Assembly (NCBI RefSeq): GCF_946479685.1
Contig: NZ_CAMLGS010000027.1
Location: 1-38,454 of the forward strand
Reading direction: 5' to 3'
Source: an uncultured Methylotenera sp.
GTDB lineage: Bacteria > Pseudomonadota > Gammaproteobacteria > Burkholderiales > Methylophilaceae
DNA length: 38,454 nucleotides
In this document: positions 6,292-15,551 of the stretch, in pieces
Layout of the letters: each line of letters opens with the position of its first letter
Numbering within the stretch: position 1 is the stretch's first letter
The notes under the pieces: model-generated
Database searches by the model: none
Seen by the model: only the letters and a program-made list of their open reading frames with translations
Told to the model about the DNA's origin: nothing
Program-made: the position numbers and the translations under genes

Positions 6292-7377
6292 TTATACGTT
6301 GAATCTAAAGTGCATCACATCGCCATCTTGCACGATGTATTCTTTACCTTCCAAGCGCATTTTGCCAGCTTCTTTTGAGCCTTGCTCGCCCTTGTTCTTT
6401 ACGTATTCGTCATAGGCAATCACCTCTGCGCGAATAAAACCACGTTCAAAGTCGGTGTGAATCACGCCCGCAGCTTGTGGTGCAGTTGCGCCTTTTTTAA
6501 CGGTCCAGGCGCGTACTTCTTGCACACCTGCAGTGAAGTAGGTTTGCAAGCCCAGTAAATCATAAGCAGCGCGAATCACGCGGTTTAGACCAGGCTCATC
6601 TTGGCCTAACTCTGCCAGAAACTCTGCTTTGTCTGCGTCATCCAGCTCAGAAATCTCACCCTCAATTTTTGCGCAAATACATACAACTGGAGCGCCTTCT
6701 GCTTTACCTAGTGCTACTACTTTATCCAGGTAAGGGTTGTTCTCAAAACCTTTTTCATCCACGTTAGCGATATACATTACAGGCTTAACGGTGATCAGGC
6801 ATAGCGGTTTGATGATAGTCAGTTCATCAGCATCTAAACCCAAAGTACGCACTGGCGCGCCTGTGTCTAAATGCTTTTGGATTCTTTCGCATAAAGCAGC
6901 CAACGCAATTGCTTCTTTGTCGCCAGATTTAGCTTTTTTGTTTTCGCGTTGCAGGGTTTTTTCAACAGTTTCCATGTCGGCAAGCGCTAGCTCGGTGTTG
7001 ATCACTTCAATATCTGAAAGTGGGTCAACCTTGCCAGCCACGTGCACGACATTACCGTCGTCAAAACAACGCACTACGTGAGAGATAGCGTCAGTTTCGC
7101 GGATATTAGCCAAGAACTTGTTGCCTAAACCTTCACCTTTAGATGCGCCGGCTACCAGGCCTGCAATATCCACGAACTCTACAATCGCTGGCTGCACGCG
7201 CTGTGGGTTTACAATATCAATCAGCGGTTGCAGACGCGTATCTGGTACTTCCACGATGCCCACATTCGGCTCAATGGTACAGAATGGGTAATTTTCGGCC
7301 GCAATCCCTGCTTTGGTAATTGCATTGAATAAGGTTGATTTGCCTACGTTAGGTAAGCCTACGATTCCACACTTCAT
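6292..7377 (-). CDS. ychF: Ribosome-binding ATPase YchF (Obg family)
   Basis: YchF (OLA1 family) is a TRAFAC P-loop protein that prefers ATP to GTP and binds the 70S ribosome. At 361 residues it matches the usual length of about 363. Visible motifs are G1 GLPNVGKST (7-15), G3 DIAG (70-73) and the family-specific NVDE at 205-208 in place of NKxD, the change that underlies ATP preference. A coiled-coil stretch follows (about 130-165) and the TGS domain fills the C-terminus (about 280-361). GGAAAA precedes the ATG. It lies downstream of pth on the same strand, the common proteobacterial pairing. A hairpin (AACGCAA GCA TTGCGTT, 7396-7412) lies in its leader. Confidence 0.97.
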   Translation of the reverse strand: MKCGIVGLPNVGKSTLFNAITKAGIAAENYPFCTIEPNVGIVEVPDTRLQPLIDIVNPQRVQPAIVEFVDIAGLVAGASKGEGLGNKFLANIRETDAISHVVRCFDDGNVVHVAGKVDPLSDIEVINTELALADMETVEKTLQRENKKAKSGDKEAIALAALCERIQKHLDTGAPVRTLGLDADELTIIKPLCLITVKPVMYIANVDEKGFENNPYLDKVVALGKAEGAPVVCICAKIEGEISELDDADKAEFLAELGQDEPGLNRVIRAAYDLLGLQTYFTAGVQEVRAWTVKKGATAPQAAGVIHTDFERGFIRAEVIAYDEYVKNKGEQGSKEAGKMRLEGKEYIVQDGDVMHFRFNV

Positions 7378-7520
7378 ATTTTTCCAATCATCTTTAACGC
7401 AAGCATTGCGTTGTATTCGTCTTCATCAATTCGCCGTATACTTAGCGCTGGTTTTTCTAATTAGTTTTACGTATTTCTTTGCGTAAAATGTAAATAGAAA
7501 ACAGCGGCTTAGCTAAGGTG

Positions 7521-8096
7521 CTATTTCTTTGTGTGCAATTTTAACATGGTGCTGTCAAATTCGCCTTTAAGCATTAAATCTACTAATTTACTGCTCTCGT
7601 AAATGCTATCGTCTATCAGCTGTTGTTCATCTTTGGTGGGGGCTTTAAGCACAAAATTTACCACCTCGTTTTTGGAGCCAGGATGGCCAATGCCCACGCG
7701 CAGGCGCCAGTAGTCTGGCGTACCGAGTGCGGAATGTATATCACGTAAGCCGTTGTGGCCGCCGTGACCGCCACCAAATTTCATTTTAATGCTGCCTGCA
7801 GGTAGGTCTAGCTCGTCATGTATCACTAAAATCTCTGCGGGTGATATTTTGTAATAATTAGCCAGTGCGGCCACTGCCTTGCCACTAGCGTTCATAAAAG
7901 TGGTGGGCTTAATCAGCCAGCTATCCGAGGTTGGGCTTAATTTACCAGCAAAGCCGAAGAACTTAGCGTCGACGGCTAATTTGCTATTGGTAGCTGCTGC
8001 AACTTGGTCTACCCACCAAAAACCGGCGTTATGGCGCGTCGCTGCATATTTTTCGCCTGGGTTGCCTAGGCCTACAAATAATTTAATTCCGCTCAT
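7521..8096 (-). CDS. pth: Peptidyl-tRNA hydrolase
   Basis: Pth cleaves the ester bond of peptidyl-tRNA released from stalled ribosomes and recycles the tRNA. The 191-residue protein has full family length (E. coli 194) and all key residues: Asn12 and the catalytic His22 (GLGNPG...TRHNAG), Met68-Asn69 (TTFMNASG), Asp94 (VIHDELD) and Asn115 (GGHGGHNGLRD). It lies between rplY and ychF, the usual order. A strong terminator stands between rplY and pth, so pth and ychF may be transcribed from their own promoter; none was identified with confidence. Confidence 0.97.
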   Translation of the reverse strand: MSGIKLFVGLGNPGEKYAATRHNAGFWWVDQVAAATNSKLAVDAKFFGFAGKLSPTSDSWLIKPTTFMNASGKAVAALANYYKISPAEILVIHDELDLPAGSIKMKFGGGHGGHNGLRDIHSALGTPDYWRLRVGIGHPGSKNEVVNFVLKAPTKDEQQLIDDSIYESSKLVDLMLKGEFDSTMLKLHTKK

Positions 8097-8163
8097 AGTG
8101 TGATGTTAGTTGATGCCTTCGGGGTTGGTGCATTGTTGCATGGATATAATTCAATTTACACCT

Positions 8164-8197
8164 AAAAAAAACGCGCACTTTAATCAAAAAGTGCGCG
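8164..8197 (-). terminator. Rho-independent terminator after rplY
   Basis: A 10-bp stem (CGCGCACTTT with AAAGTGCGCG, 8172-8197) and a 6-base loop are followed on the minus strand by eight consecutive T (8164-8171). It lies 28 bases after the rplY stop and separates it from pth. Confidence 0.92.
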
Positions 8198-8225
8198 CTA
8201 TTTAGCTAGCTTACGTAATTAATAC

Positions 8226-8834
8226 TTAAGCTGCTGGTGTTTCTTCAGCCGTTGCTGAAACGCTACCGCGTGTTTTAGCGATAGAAGCTACAGCTGCGTC
8301 ATCACCGTGTGACAATTGTACAAACTCAACACCTTTTGGTAGTTTGATTTGTGACAAGTGGATTGAGTGACCCATTTCTAGTGCTGCAACGTCAACTTCG
8401 ATAAACTCTGGCAAGTCTTTTGCCAAGCAGCTTACGTCAGCTTCAGTCAAGATGTGAGCAACAATACCGCCACCTAATTTAACACCAGGTGCTACGTCAG
8501 CGTTGATAAAGTGGAATGGCACTTTAACGTGGATTTTCTCAGTTGCGCTAACGCGTTGGAAGTCAACGTGTTGAATTGTGTTACGCACTGGGTGCATTTG
8601 GAAGTCACGTAATAATACGCTTTCTTTTTTACCATCAACGATTAGTGTCAATACTGAAGCGTGGAAAGCTTCGTGACGGAATTGCAAGAACAATTCTTTA
8701 GCGTTGATTTCTAGTGGGTATGCATCTTTACCACCACCATATACTACACCAGGCACAGAGCCAGCATGACGTAGGCGGCGGCTCGCACCCGTACCTTTAG
8801 CGTCACGTTTTACTGCATTGATTTCAATAGCCAT
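8226..8834 (-). CDS. rplY: 50S ribosomal protein L25 (CTC-type)
   Basis: L25 binds 5S rRNA in the central protuberance of the large subunit. This 202-residue form is the long, general-stress (CTC/TL5) type: an N-terminal L25 domain (about 1-92; MAIEINAVKRDAKGTGASRRLR, HAGSVPGVVYGG) and a C-terminal beta domain (about 93-190), ending in an alanine/glutamate tail. E. coli has only the first domain (94 residues), while betaproteobacteria usually carry the long form. AGGAG lies 8 bases upstream of the ATG. It follows prs by 72 bases and is closed by the terminator at 8164-8197. Confidence 0.96.
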   Translation of the reverse strand: MAIEINAVKRDAKGTGASRRLRHAGSVPGVVYGGGKDAYPLEINAKELFLQFRHEAFHASVLTLIVDGKKESVLLRDFQMHPVRNTIQHVDFQRVSATEKIHVKVPFHFINADVAPGVKLGGGIVAHILTEADVSCLAKDLPEFIEVDVAALEMGHSIHLSQIKLPKGVEFVQLSHGDDAAVASIAKTRGSVSATAEETPAA

Positions 8835-8872
8835 TTTACTACTCCTAAATTTACTGCTTTACTACAATGAAA

Positions 8873-8896
8873 CTGCTTTCCGCGACCAGAAAGCAG
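8873..8896 (-). terminator. Hairpin after prs, weak terminator or attenuator
   Basis: CTGCTTTC (8873-8880) and GAAAGCAG (8889-8896) form a perfect 8-bp stem with an 8-base loop, 10 bases after the prs stop. On the minus strand only TTTCATT follows, so termination would be partial. It could set the ratio of prs to rplY expression or mark an RNA processing site. Confidence 0.45.
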
Positions 8897-8906
8897 CATG
8901 AAAATC

Positions 8907-9860
8907 TTAGTCCATAAATAATGAGCTTACAGAATCTTCACAGCTAATGCGGCGAATAGTTTCTGCCAGCAATGCTGCTGCGCTCAATTGACGGATTTTT
9001 TTACAATTAACGCTATCAGCTTGTAATTGAATGGTGTTGGTTACTACCAACTCATCCAACTCAGAGTTCATGATGCGCTCAGCAGCACCGCCAGATAATA
9101 CTGGGTGGGTTGCATACGCTACTACTTTTACTGCACCGTGTTTTTTCAATGCGGCAGCAGCTTCACATAGTGTGTTAGCGGTATCTACCATGTCATCCAT
9201 GATCACACAGGTACGGCCAGCTACATCACCAATGATGTTCATTACTTTAGCGACGTTTGGTTTTGGACGGCGTTTATCAATAATCGCCAAATCTGAACCT
9301 AGTTGTTTTGCACATGCACGCGCACGCACTACACCGCCAACGTCAGGAGAAACTACAACGAGGTTCTCATGTTTTTGCTCTAGCAAATCAGCCAATAAAA
9401 TTGGTGTGGCATAAATGTTATCTACTGGGATATCAAAAAAGCCCTGGATTTGGTCTGAGTGTAAATCCATTGTTAATACACGGTTAACACCAACACCGGT
9501 TAGCATGTTTGCCACTACTTTAGCAGTAATTGCAACGCGAGCTGAACGTGGGCGGCGGTCTTGTCTTGAGTAACCGAAGTATGGGATAGCTGCAGTAATG
9601 CGGCCTGCAGATGAGCGACGTAGCGCATCTACCATTACCATTACTTCCATTAAGCTATCGTTAGTTGGGTGGCTGGTAGATTGCAATACAAAAACATCGC
9701 GACCGCGTACGTTTTCAAGCAATTCAACCATGACTTCGCCATCGCTAAATTTACCTACATGCACTTGGCCTAGATTAATGCCTAAGTGTTTTGCAACTTG
9801 CTGCGCGAGCTCTGGGTTGGCGTTGCCAGTAAAGACCATCATGTTGCCGTTAGACGCCAT
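8907..9860 (-). CDS. prs: Ribose-phosphate pyrophosphokinase (PRPP synthetase)
   Basis: Makes 5-phosphoribosyl-1-diphosphate from ribose 5-phosphate and ATP, the precursor of nucleotides, His, Trp and NAD. The 317-residue protein is of normal class I length. Visible features are FGYSRQDRR (95-103, ATP site), [12 protein letters not shown] with His134, the catalytic flexible loop DKRRPKPN (195-202) and the PRPP loop DDMVDTANT (222-230). Many homologues have Gly where this loop has Asn229; I recall the same variant in other betaproteobacteria. AGGAAA precedes the ATG. It lies between tRNA-Gln and rplY, and the terminator at 9922-9961 separates it from tRNA-Gln. Confidence 0.97.
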   Translation of the reverse strand: MASNGNMMVFTGNANPELAQQVAKHLGINLGQVHVGKFSDGEVMVELLENVRGRDVFVLQSTSHPTNDSLMEVMVMVDALRRSSAGRITAAIPYFGYSRQDRRPRSARVAITAKVVANMLTGVGVNRVLTMDLHSDQIQGFFDIPVDNIYATPILLADLLEQKHENLVVVSPDVGGVVRARACAKQLGSDLAIIDKRRPKPNVAKVMNIIGDVAGRTCVIMDDMVDTANTLCEAAAALKKHGAVKVVAYATHPVLSGGAAERIMNSELDELVVTNTIQLQADSVNCKKIRQLSAAALLAETIRRISCEDSVSSLFMD

Positions 9861-9921
9861 TCGATTTCCTATCGTGCTGGCTCATCAAGATTGTCCAGCT
9901 AACTAATAAAAAAAACTCACT

Positions 9922-9961
9922 AAAAAATAAAAGCGTGTAAATCAAAATAATCTACACGCTT
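9922..9961 (-). terminator. Rho-independent terminator after tRNA-Gln
   Basis: AAGCGTGTA (9931-9939) pairs with TACACGCTT (9953-9961), a 9-bp stem with a 13-base loop, followed on the minus strand by TTTTATTTTTT. It starts 10 bases beyond the tRNA CCA end and ends the TPR-lolB-ispE-tRNA transcript. Confidence 0.82.
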
Positions 9962-9971
9962 CTACAAAATT

Positions 9972-10048
9972 TGGCTGAGGAGGAAGGATTCGAACCTTCG
10001 CATGCCGGAATCAAAATCCGGTGCCTTAACCAGCTTGGCGACTCCCCA
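9972..10048 (-). tRNA. tRNA-Gln (UUG)
   Basis: The minus strand gives a complete 77-nt cloverleaf with encoded CCA: acceptor TGGGGAG/CTCCTCA (one G-U), anticodon stem CCGGA/TCCGG around loop TTTTGAT (anticodon UUG), T arm GAAGG TTCGAAT CCTTC. The weak first pair U1-A72 is the known identity feature of tRNA-Gln. It starts 17 bases after the ispE stop, so it is probably processed from the ispE transcript. Confidence 0.95.
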
Positions 10049-10065
10049 ATATTTAACCAGCTTAT

Positions 10066-10941
10066 TTACTTAGTAAAAGGGTGCTGATTTAACCCTTTTG
10101 CAACAAACCCAAAATACTCTTCCGGTTTTTGTTGGTAAATTCTATTTGCAGTTTCTGCATCAGCCACTTCTAAAAACACCGAAGCACCTGAGCCGCTCAT
10201 TCTAGCATCTCCAAATTGTTTTAGCCAGTCCAAACATGCTTTAACTTCAGGATAAATGCTACAAACTACTTTTTCCAGTTGATTTATAAATCCATCGTGT
10301 ATGTTTTTACCCGCTGAATTTTCAGTGCTTAATTGCGCTATCCCTGAAAAGGCCGCTATTGTCTTAGGAATCGAATCCTTTGTCAATTGCTTATTAGCAA
10401 AAATTTGCGCGGTTGATACATGAACATTGGGTGTAAGCACAACGTAATAAGCATCGTGTAATGTAAGTGCTTGTAATTGCTCACCTACGCCCTCTGCCCA
10501 AGCGTTGCTGCCATAAATGAAGAAAGGCACGTCAGCGCCCAGCTGCAAACCTAGCTTTAGCAGCTCTTCGCGTGGCAGGTTAAGTTGCCAGCGCTGATTT
10601 AGGGCCAGCAGTACCGTTGCGGCGTCTGAACTGCCGCCACCCAAGCCGCCGCCCATGGGGATTTTCTTCTCGACCAATATTTCTGCGCCCAGTTGGCTGC
10701 CGGTGTGTTGCTGCAATAATTGTGCGGCACGTACGCATAAGTCTTGTGCCTCAGGCACGCCTGCTACATCGTTCACGCGTTTGATGATGCCGGAGTTGTT
10801 GGTTTTGATATGGATGGTGTCGTAGTAGTCCAATAATCTAAAGACTGTTTGTAGTAGATGGTAGCCATCGCTACGTTGCCCCACGATGTGTAAGAATAAA
10901 TTGATTTTTGCGGGTGCTAAAAAAGCTTCAAAGTCATGCAT
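10066..10941 (-). CDS. ispE: 4-diphosphocytidyl-2-C-methyl-D-erythritol kinase
   Basis: IspE phosphorylates CDP-methylerythritol in the MEP pathway of isoprenoid synthesis. The 291-residue protein is a GHMP kinase of usual length. Key features are Lys12 in [13 protein letters not shown], the GHMP phosphate loop [14 protein letters not shown] (95-108), the catalytic Asp137 in LGADVPFF, and the C-terminal [11 protein letters not shown] motif. It follows lolB on the same strand by 40 bases and is followed after 17 bases by tRNA-Gln, the usual betaproteobacterial order. Its products feed undecaprenyl and ubiquinone synthesis; ubi genes lie further along the window. Confidence 0.97.
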   Translation of the reverse strand: MHDFEAFLAPAKINLFLHIVGQRSDGYHLLQTVFRLLDYYDTIHIKTNNSGIIKRVNDVAGVPEAQDLCVRAAQLLQQHTGSQLGAEILVEKKIPMGGGLGGGSSDAATVLLALNQRWQLNLPREELLKLGLQLGADVPFFIYGSNAWAEGVGEQLQALTLHDAYYVVLTPNVHVSTAQIFANKQLTKDSIPKTIAAFSGIAQLSTENSAGKNIHDGFINQLEKVVCSIYPEVKACLDWLKQFGDARMSGSGASVFLEVADAETANRIYQQKPEEYFGFVAKGLNQHPFTK

Positions 10942-10981
10942 GGTGGTGATGTGGGTGTTTGTAAAGTGGTTGGATAGCTAT

Positions 10982-11599
10982 TTAATTGGTAATGTTATTC
11001 CAGTTTTCCACCAGTAATTTAAGGTTCACTTGGTCGCTTTTTAGAAATATCTTACCCGGTAGCCAGTAGCCATTCTGCTCAATATAGTTTGAGAACTCAA
11101 TTTTCCAGCCATCCTGATTTAACGTGGTGAGTAGGCCTTGCTCATCCCAGGTGCTGGACTGGATCGGGCTTTTAGATGGGCGACCCAATGACCAGTCGGC
11201 CAAGCCTGTGAGTGGGAGTGACCAGCCTAAAGCGTTATAGGTGAGCGTTTCTGCATTGGCTGCAGAGAGTTGTTTGCCATTGGCATCGGTGAGGGTGATT
11301 TGATTGCTGGATTTGGTAATTTGAGCAACTTGACCGCCGAGTGGTGAGTAAAGTGAGATATTGTCACTGGCTATCGCGTGCTGCCACTGTAAGCCACCTG
11401 AAAAACCTTTGCTGTTGGTTTGTACGCCGATTCTGCCTTGCAGCGAAAATTGCTGAATCTGTGCATTGCGCTGTAAATGCGCTTGATTACGCAAGAATGC
11501 GTCTGCACTGGTGGTCACTTGCTGTGGCGTGCTTGCGCATGCTGCTAATAAAGTGACCATGCACAGTGCTGTAAAGTGACGTAATAATGACTTGGGCAT
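10982..11599 (-). CDS. lolB: Outer-membrane lipoprotein insertion protein LolB
   Basis: LolB accepts lipoproteins from LolA in the periplasm and inserts them into the outer membrane; it is itself a lipoprotein. The 205-residue precursor (family about 200) carries a lipoprotein signal peptide with lipobox LAAC and lipidated Cys21. The mature part has the typical FSLQGRIGVQTNSKGFSGGL, LYSPLGGQVAQI and GLADWSLGRPS segments. It lies between the TPR lipoprotein gene and ispE, the conserved context of lolB. Confidence 0.93.
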   Translation of the reverse strand: MPKSLLRHFTALCMVTLLAACASTPQQVTTSADAFLRNQAHLQRNAQIQQFSLQGRIGVQTNSKGFSGGLQWQHAIASDNISLYSPLGGQVAQITKSSNQITLTDANGKQLSAANAETLTYNALGWSLPLTGLADWSLGRPSKSPIQSSTWDEQGLLTTLNQDGWKIEFSNYIEQNGYWLPGKIFLKSDQVNLKLLVENWNNITN

Positions 11600-11640
11600 G
11601 GCTAGTGTAGTTTTTACTCGATTTAAGGCTACGCTAGCAC

Positions 11641-13416
11641 TTAGGATTTAAATTTGTTTGTAGTCGTTAATAGAATCTCGTTGTCCGGGTCTGCAGTTAG
11701 CGCATCACTCCATACCTTCTTGGCTTTTTCGTATTCACCTTTTTGCCATAACACTTCTCCTAAGTGTGCTGCAATTTCAGGGTCAGGGTTAATGCGGAAT
11801 GCCTGTTCCAAATATTGTATGGCTTTATCCAAGTTGCCTTTACGATAGTGTGCCCAGCCTAGGCTGTCCAGCATGTAGTGGTCATTCGGGGCAAGAGTTA
11901 ATGCCTTTTCAATTAAGTTAATGGCTTCTTTTATTCTGATGTTGCGGTCAGCAAAGGAGTAGCCTAGTGCATTGTATGCAGCTGCAAAATCAGGTTTCTC
12001 GGCAATCGCTCTACGTAGCTCTGATTCCATTACGTCGAATTTAGCCAAGCGCTCTGCCGCGAGGGCGTAGTCGTAAACCAAGTCCGGCGTGTTGGGGAGG
12101 TTTTTCACTGCTTTATCCAGCAAATCAAAAGCTTCCTGGTTACGTTTGTCTTTAGCAAGCAAGGAGGCTTGGGCCTTAATCACTAGGATTTGCTGCTCTA
12201 CGTTCAGGTCTTCCAGGTTGTCTAGCAGTTCAATTGCTTTGTCTGTAGATTGCGTGCGAGCAATCAGGTTGGCGAGACTAAATTGTGCTTCCAGATAGCG
12301 TGGCCCGTTTGATACTTTGTTATACCAGGACATGGCGGCTACATCATGTTTTTGCTTTTCAGCGGTTTGTCCTAAGTAAAGGTAAATCTGGTCTGTGTCT
12401 TTAAAGTTGTGGGCAATGGCTTGCTTGAAGTCTTTTTCTGCTTCGTTGTAATCGTTGGTCTGGAAAGCCAGTAAGCCGACAATGGTGTAAATTTCAGCAC
12501 TGTTGTTTTCTGTAGACTGTTTGGCGTTTTCTAATATCACTGGAAACTCAGCTTTAGCTGCGGCGTACTGTTTCTGATTTACCAGGATTTTTGCCAGATT
12601 AATGCGTACCTCGTTGGCATCGGGCTGTACTTTTAAGTATTCATAGTAAAAAGCGATTGCTTTGGCTGGGGATTGGCGAAATAGCACCTGGCCTTTGAGT
12701 AGGGCGACAATGTTCCAGTTAGGGCGTGATTCTTCTGCTTTTGCCAACGCATCTAGTGCTACGTTATCTTGGTTTGCTACGTAGGCGGCCTGCGCGATGG
12801 CAAAGTTTGCCTCTGCTAGTTCAGGATAAGGCTTGGCTAATGATTGAATCAGTTTTAATACCGCGTCTTTATCTGGGCTGCGGTTTAACAGTGAGTTGAT
12901 AAATAAAAAGCCACCGGCTCTTGAGTCTTCTTTCGTCAAGAGTTGCGCTAAATAGGGTTCGGCCTCGTGTAAACGACCGGTTGCAATCAGCATCTCGGTC
13001 ATGGCCTGCTGCGCTTCTGTTGAGGCTGGGTCTAGCTCAGCCCACAGTTTTACCGCAGGGATAGCTAAGCTAGGAATGTTGGCAAATGCGCCAATTTTTG
13101 CTGCACGCTCGGCGAGTCTAGGGTCTTGCTCGGTACGTGCTAAGTCGTAAAAAATTGCACCAGCGGTGCCGACTTCACCGCGTTGCCCGGCGACTTCTGC
13201 AACTAGATACTTATATACAAACTCTGCGCTCAGTGTTCTTTCGGCTGGGCTGGCTGGGTCATTGCTGGTTGCTAAAGTGTCTGATTGGTAGCGGTTGGGT
13301 GTGGTGCTAGCGCAGCTACTTAGCCCGAGTGCAAGTAAGCATAAAGTAACATTCACCGCTGTGGAAATTGTCGAAGCTTTTTTCAGCGGCGTGTTCAAAT
13401 CTAGTTTTTTTGTCAT
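11641..13416 (-). CDS. TPR-repeat lipoprotein (lolB/ispE-linked)
   Basis: This 591-residue protein begins with a lipoprotein signal peptide (lipobox LSSC, lipidated Cys35), so it is anchored on the periplasmic side of a membrane. The rest is made of about a dozen tetratricopeptide-type helical pairs, clearest at the C-terminus: AAYNALGYSFADRN, HYMLDSLGWAHYRKGNLDKA, IAAHLGEVLWQKGEYEKA. Such proteins are scaffolds for protein complexes. Large TPR proteins in this place before lolB are common in betaproteobacteria, but their exact role is not established. It is the first gene of the run TPR-lolB-ispE-tRNA-Gln. Confidence 0.85.
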   Translation of the reverse strand: MTKKLDLNTPLKKASTISTAVNVTLCLLALGLSSCASTTPNRYQSDTLATSNDPASPAERTLSAEFVYKYLVAEVAGQRGEVGTAGAIFYDLARTEQDPRLAERAAKIGAFANIPSLAIPAVKLWAELDPASTEAQQAMTEMLIATGRLHEAEPYLAQLLTKEDSRAGGFLFINSLLNRSPDKDAVLKLIQSLAKPYPELAEANFAIAQAAYVANQDNVALDALAKAEESRPNWNIVALLKGQVLFRQSPAKAIAFYYEYLKVQPDANEVRINLAKILVNQKQYAAAKAEFPVILENAKQSTENNSAEIYTIVGLLAFQTNDYNEAEKDFKQAIAHNFKDTDQIYLYLGQTAEKQKHDVAAMSWYNKVSNGPRYLEAQFSLANLIARTQSTDKAIELLDNLEDLNVEQQILVIKAQASLLAKDKRNQEAFDLLDKAVKNLPNTPDLVYDYALAAERLAKFDVMESELRRAIAEKPDFAAAYNALGYSFADRNIRIKEAINLIEKALTLAPNDHYMLDSLGWAHYRKGNLDKAIQYLEQAFRINPDPEIAAHLGEVLWQKGEYEKAKKVWSDALTADPDNEILLTTTNKFKS

Positions 13417-13653
13417 CAGGGTATGTGAAACTATTTATAAAATTGGTCGATTTAGTTATATAGTAAATTACGCGTTTGTAGATTGCATTAATTTTAATGA
13501 GATTCGCTCAATATTTATGCTGTGTGGCGGCTAGCCCTTCTAATATTTAGCTTAAACACTGTATCATGCCTCGTTGCTTCTTAGTCCGTGACAGCCGCGG
13601 CAAGTTCCGACATAATTACAGGTTGACTATAACGCAAGTGAAATGAACTGTCG

Positions 13654-13677
13654 CCTATAGATTCGAACCTATAGATT
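13654..13677. repeat. Direct repeat in the divergent promoter region
   Basis: CCTATAGATT occurs at 13654-13663 and 13668-13677, separated by CGAA, a 14-bp period. It lies in the 351-base gap between the divergent TPR and ABC-transporter genes, 91 bases before the latter. It could be a regulator site for the exporter operon. No confident -35/-10 pair was found in this gap. Confidence 0.5.
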
Positions 13678-13767
13678 TGTTTTATCTGGGTCAGACTTTT
13701 TATGATGTTTTTATAAAATTGGTAGTAACCGTCTGTATTTAAACGAATGTTTTAAAATTGAGTACCT

Positions 13768-14703
13768 ATGAATAATTTTACAGTTGAGGCAATTGAGCTT
13801 ACACGGCTTTATGGAGGCCGCGAAGCAGTAAGTAATGTAAATTTCACCTTAAGCAAGGGCGAGGTTTTAGGGTTTTTAGGCCCGAATGGTGCTGGTAAAT
13901 CTACCACCATGAAAATGCTCACTGGCAACCTGGCGCCTAGCCACGGTAGTGTCAAAATTTGCGGTATTGATATGATGGAAAGTCCAAAAGAGGCGAAAGC
14001 CTTGATTGGTTATCTGCCGGAAATGCGCCCCCTGTATAAAGAGTTAACAGTTGATGAGTATTTGACGATGGCGGCTAGGCTGCATCGTGTGAGTGCTAAA
14101 CACATCAAAAAAGCCGTAGAAAATGCGAAAGAGCGCTGCGGTTTAACCCATATGAGCAAGCGCCTGATTGAGAATCTGTCTAATGGCTATCAACAGCGTG
14201 TAGGTATCGCCCAAGCGATTATTCATAGCCCAATGGTGGTGATTCTGGATGAACCTACCGTAGGTCTGGACCCTATTCAAATCCGTGATATTCGTACCTT
14301 GATCCGTGAAGTCGGTACTGACCACAGCGTGATTATCTCCACACACATTCTGCCAGAGGTAGAAATGGTATGTGACCAGGTGCAAATCATTGATAAAGGC
14401 AAGCTGGTTTTCAATGGCTCTATTGATGTGCTGAAACGTCAGCGCGTAGGCAATAAGCTGCTGATTGGTTTGCGCAACCCGCCTGCACTTGAAGAAATTC
14501 TAAGAATATCAGGCGTTTCTGAGGCTGAAAGCTTAGCTAACGGCATGATTCGCGTGCGTTATGCTGAGAGTGCAGAGCCGGCTGAGGCAATTGTACAGGC
14601 CGCTGTGCAGCAGGGTTGGGGCTTGCATCAAATCGCGCCAGACCAAACCAGTTTGGAAGACGTGTTTATGCAGTTGACTTATCAAGAGCAACTTGCCGTT
14701 TAA
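13768..14703 (+). CDS. ABC transporter ATPase, GldA/CcmA-like
   Basis: The 311-residue cytoplasmic ATPase of an ABC exporter. Motifs are complete: Walker A GPNGAGKST (38-46), Q-loop region GYLPEMRPLY, signature LSNGYQQ (137-143), Walker B VVILDEPTVGLDP (157-169) and H-loop STHIL (His193). A C-terminal extension (about 220-305) is typical of the GldA/NatA/DrrA type. It opens a four-gene plus-strand operon with an ABC-2-type permease, a GldG-like protein and a DUF4340 protein. The substrate is unknown. The same set supports gliding in Bacteroidetes, but in proteobacteria it is widespread without gliding, so motility should not be assumed. Confidence 0.92.
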   Translation: MNNFTVEAIELTRLYGGREAVSNVNFTLSKGEVLGFLGPNGAGKSTTMKMLTGNLAPSHGSVKICGIDMMESPKEAKALIGYLPEMRPLYKELTVDEYLTMAARLHRVSAKHIKKAVENAKERCGLTHMSKRLIENLSNGYQQRVGIAQAIIHSPMVVILDEPTVGLDPIQIRDIRTLIREVGTDHSVIISTHILPEVEMVCDQVQIIDKGKLVFNGSIDVLKRQRVGNKLLIGLRNPPALEEILRISGVSEAESLANGMIRVRYAESAEPAEAIVQAAVQQGWGLHQIAPDQTSLEDVFMQLTYQEQLAV

Positions 14704-14790
14704 TCAACACGTTATTCACTATGCCGCTGTTTAATTTGGCTTAATCGAGTCACTTTTCAGTATAACAATCGGTTATTTAAGGTTTTATTT

Positions 14791-15537
14791 ATGATTATCA
14801 ATGTCGCAAGAAAAGAACTTAAAAGTGTGTTTGCCTCGCCGATGGGTTGGGTGATTTTATCGCTGCTGATGTTTGCTTTTGGCACGCAGTATTTAAATGC
14901 AGTGAATGATTACTTTGCCGTGATGTCTGGTGCGATGCGTCCAGCCGAACGTACCGGTGTTACCCAGTTTGTGGGCCAGTCTGTGTATGGTCTGGCTTCA
15001 TTTATTATGCTGTTTGCGGTGCCGCTGTTGTCTATGCGCCTTATCTCTGAAGAGCGCCGTAGCCAAACCCTGCCGTTTCTATTCAGTGCGCCTATTTCAC
15101 TGACGGAAATCGTAGTGGGCAAATTTGTTGGCCTGGTTGCGTTTCTGAGTGTGTTAATTGTGTTTATTGTGGCTATGTTATCTACACTGAATATTTGGGC
15201 AGACATTGATTTTGGTTTCTTATTAGCCAACTCACTGGGCTTGCTGTTAATGGTAGCGGGCTTTTCTGCGCTGGGTATTTACTTCTCTAGCTTAACGCAG
15301 CAACCGGTAATCGCGGCAATTTTGACCTTTATTGCGCTGTTTGCACTGATGATGCTGGACCGCTTCTTTGGTGATGATCCGACCAATGTGCTTGGCAGCT
15401 TATCGCTCACGCGTCACTTTCAATCCTTTGCCAGTGGCTTGATTGATAGTGCAGATATCGTCTATTTTATTTTATTCGCAGTGACATTTTTAACCTTAAC
15501 AGTGCGTCGCCTAGATGCTGACCGCTTACGTGGTTAA
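14791..15537 (+). CDS. ABC-2-type permease, GldF-like
   Basis: A 248-residue membrane protein with about six hydrophobic segments (starting near 17, 58, 105, 135, 170 and 222), the layout of ABC-2-type permeases. The N-terminus MIINVARKELKSVFASPMGWV is the usual GldF/NosY-like start, an amphipathic helix ahead of the first membrane segment. The cytoplasmic coupling segment RLISEERRSQTLPFLFSAP (the E-x-R-x-x-x-L motif of this superfamily) is clear. It follows the ATPase by 87 bases and precedes the GldG-like gene by 14, so it forms the channel with the ATPase at 13768-14703. Confidence 0.9.
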   Translation: MIINVARKELKSVFASPMGWVILSLLMFAFGTQYLNAVNDYFAVMSGAMRPAERTGVTQFVGQSVYGLASFIMLFAVPLLSMRLISEERRSQTLPFLFSAPISLTEIVVGKFVGLVAFLSVLIVFIVAMLSTLNIWADIDFGFLLANSLGLLLMVAGFSALGIYFSSLTQQPVIAAILTFIALFALMMLDRFFGDDPTNVLGSLSLTRHFQSFASGLIDSADIVYFILFAVTFLTLTVRRLDADRLRG

Positions 15538-15551
15538 TTGGAATTCCTAAC

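Noticed and set aside
13622..13660. TTGACT as the -35 of the ABC exporter operon
   Set aside because: No acceptable -10 occurs at 16-18 bases; the sequence there is AACTGT.
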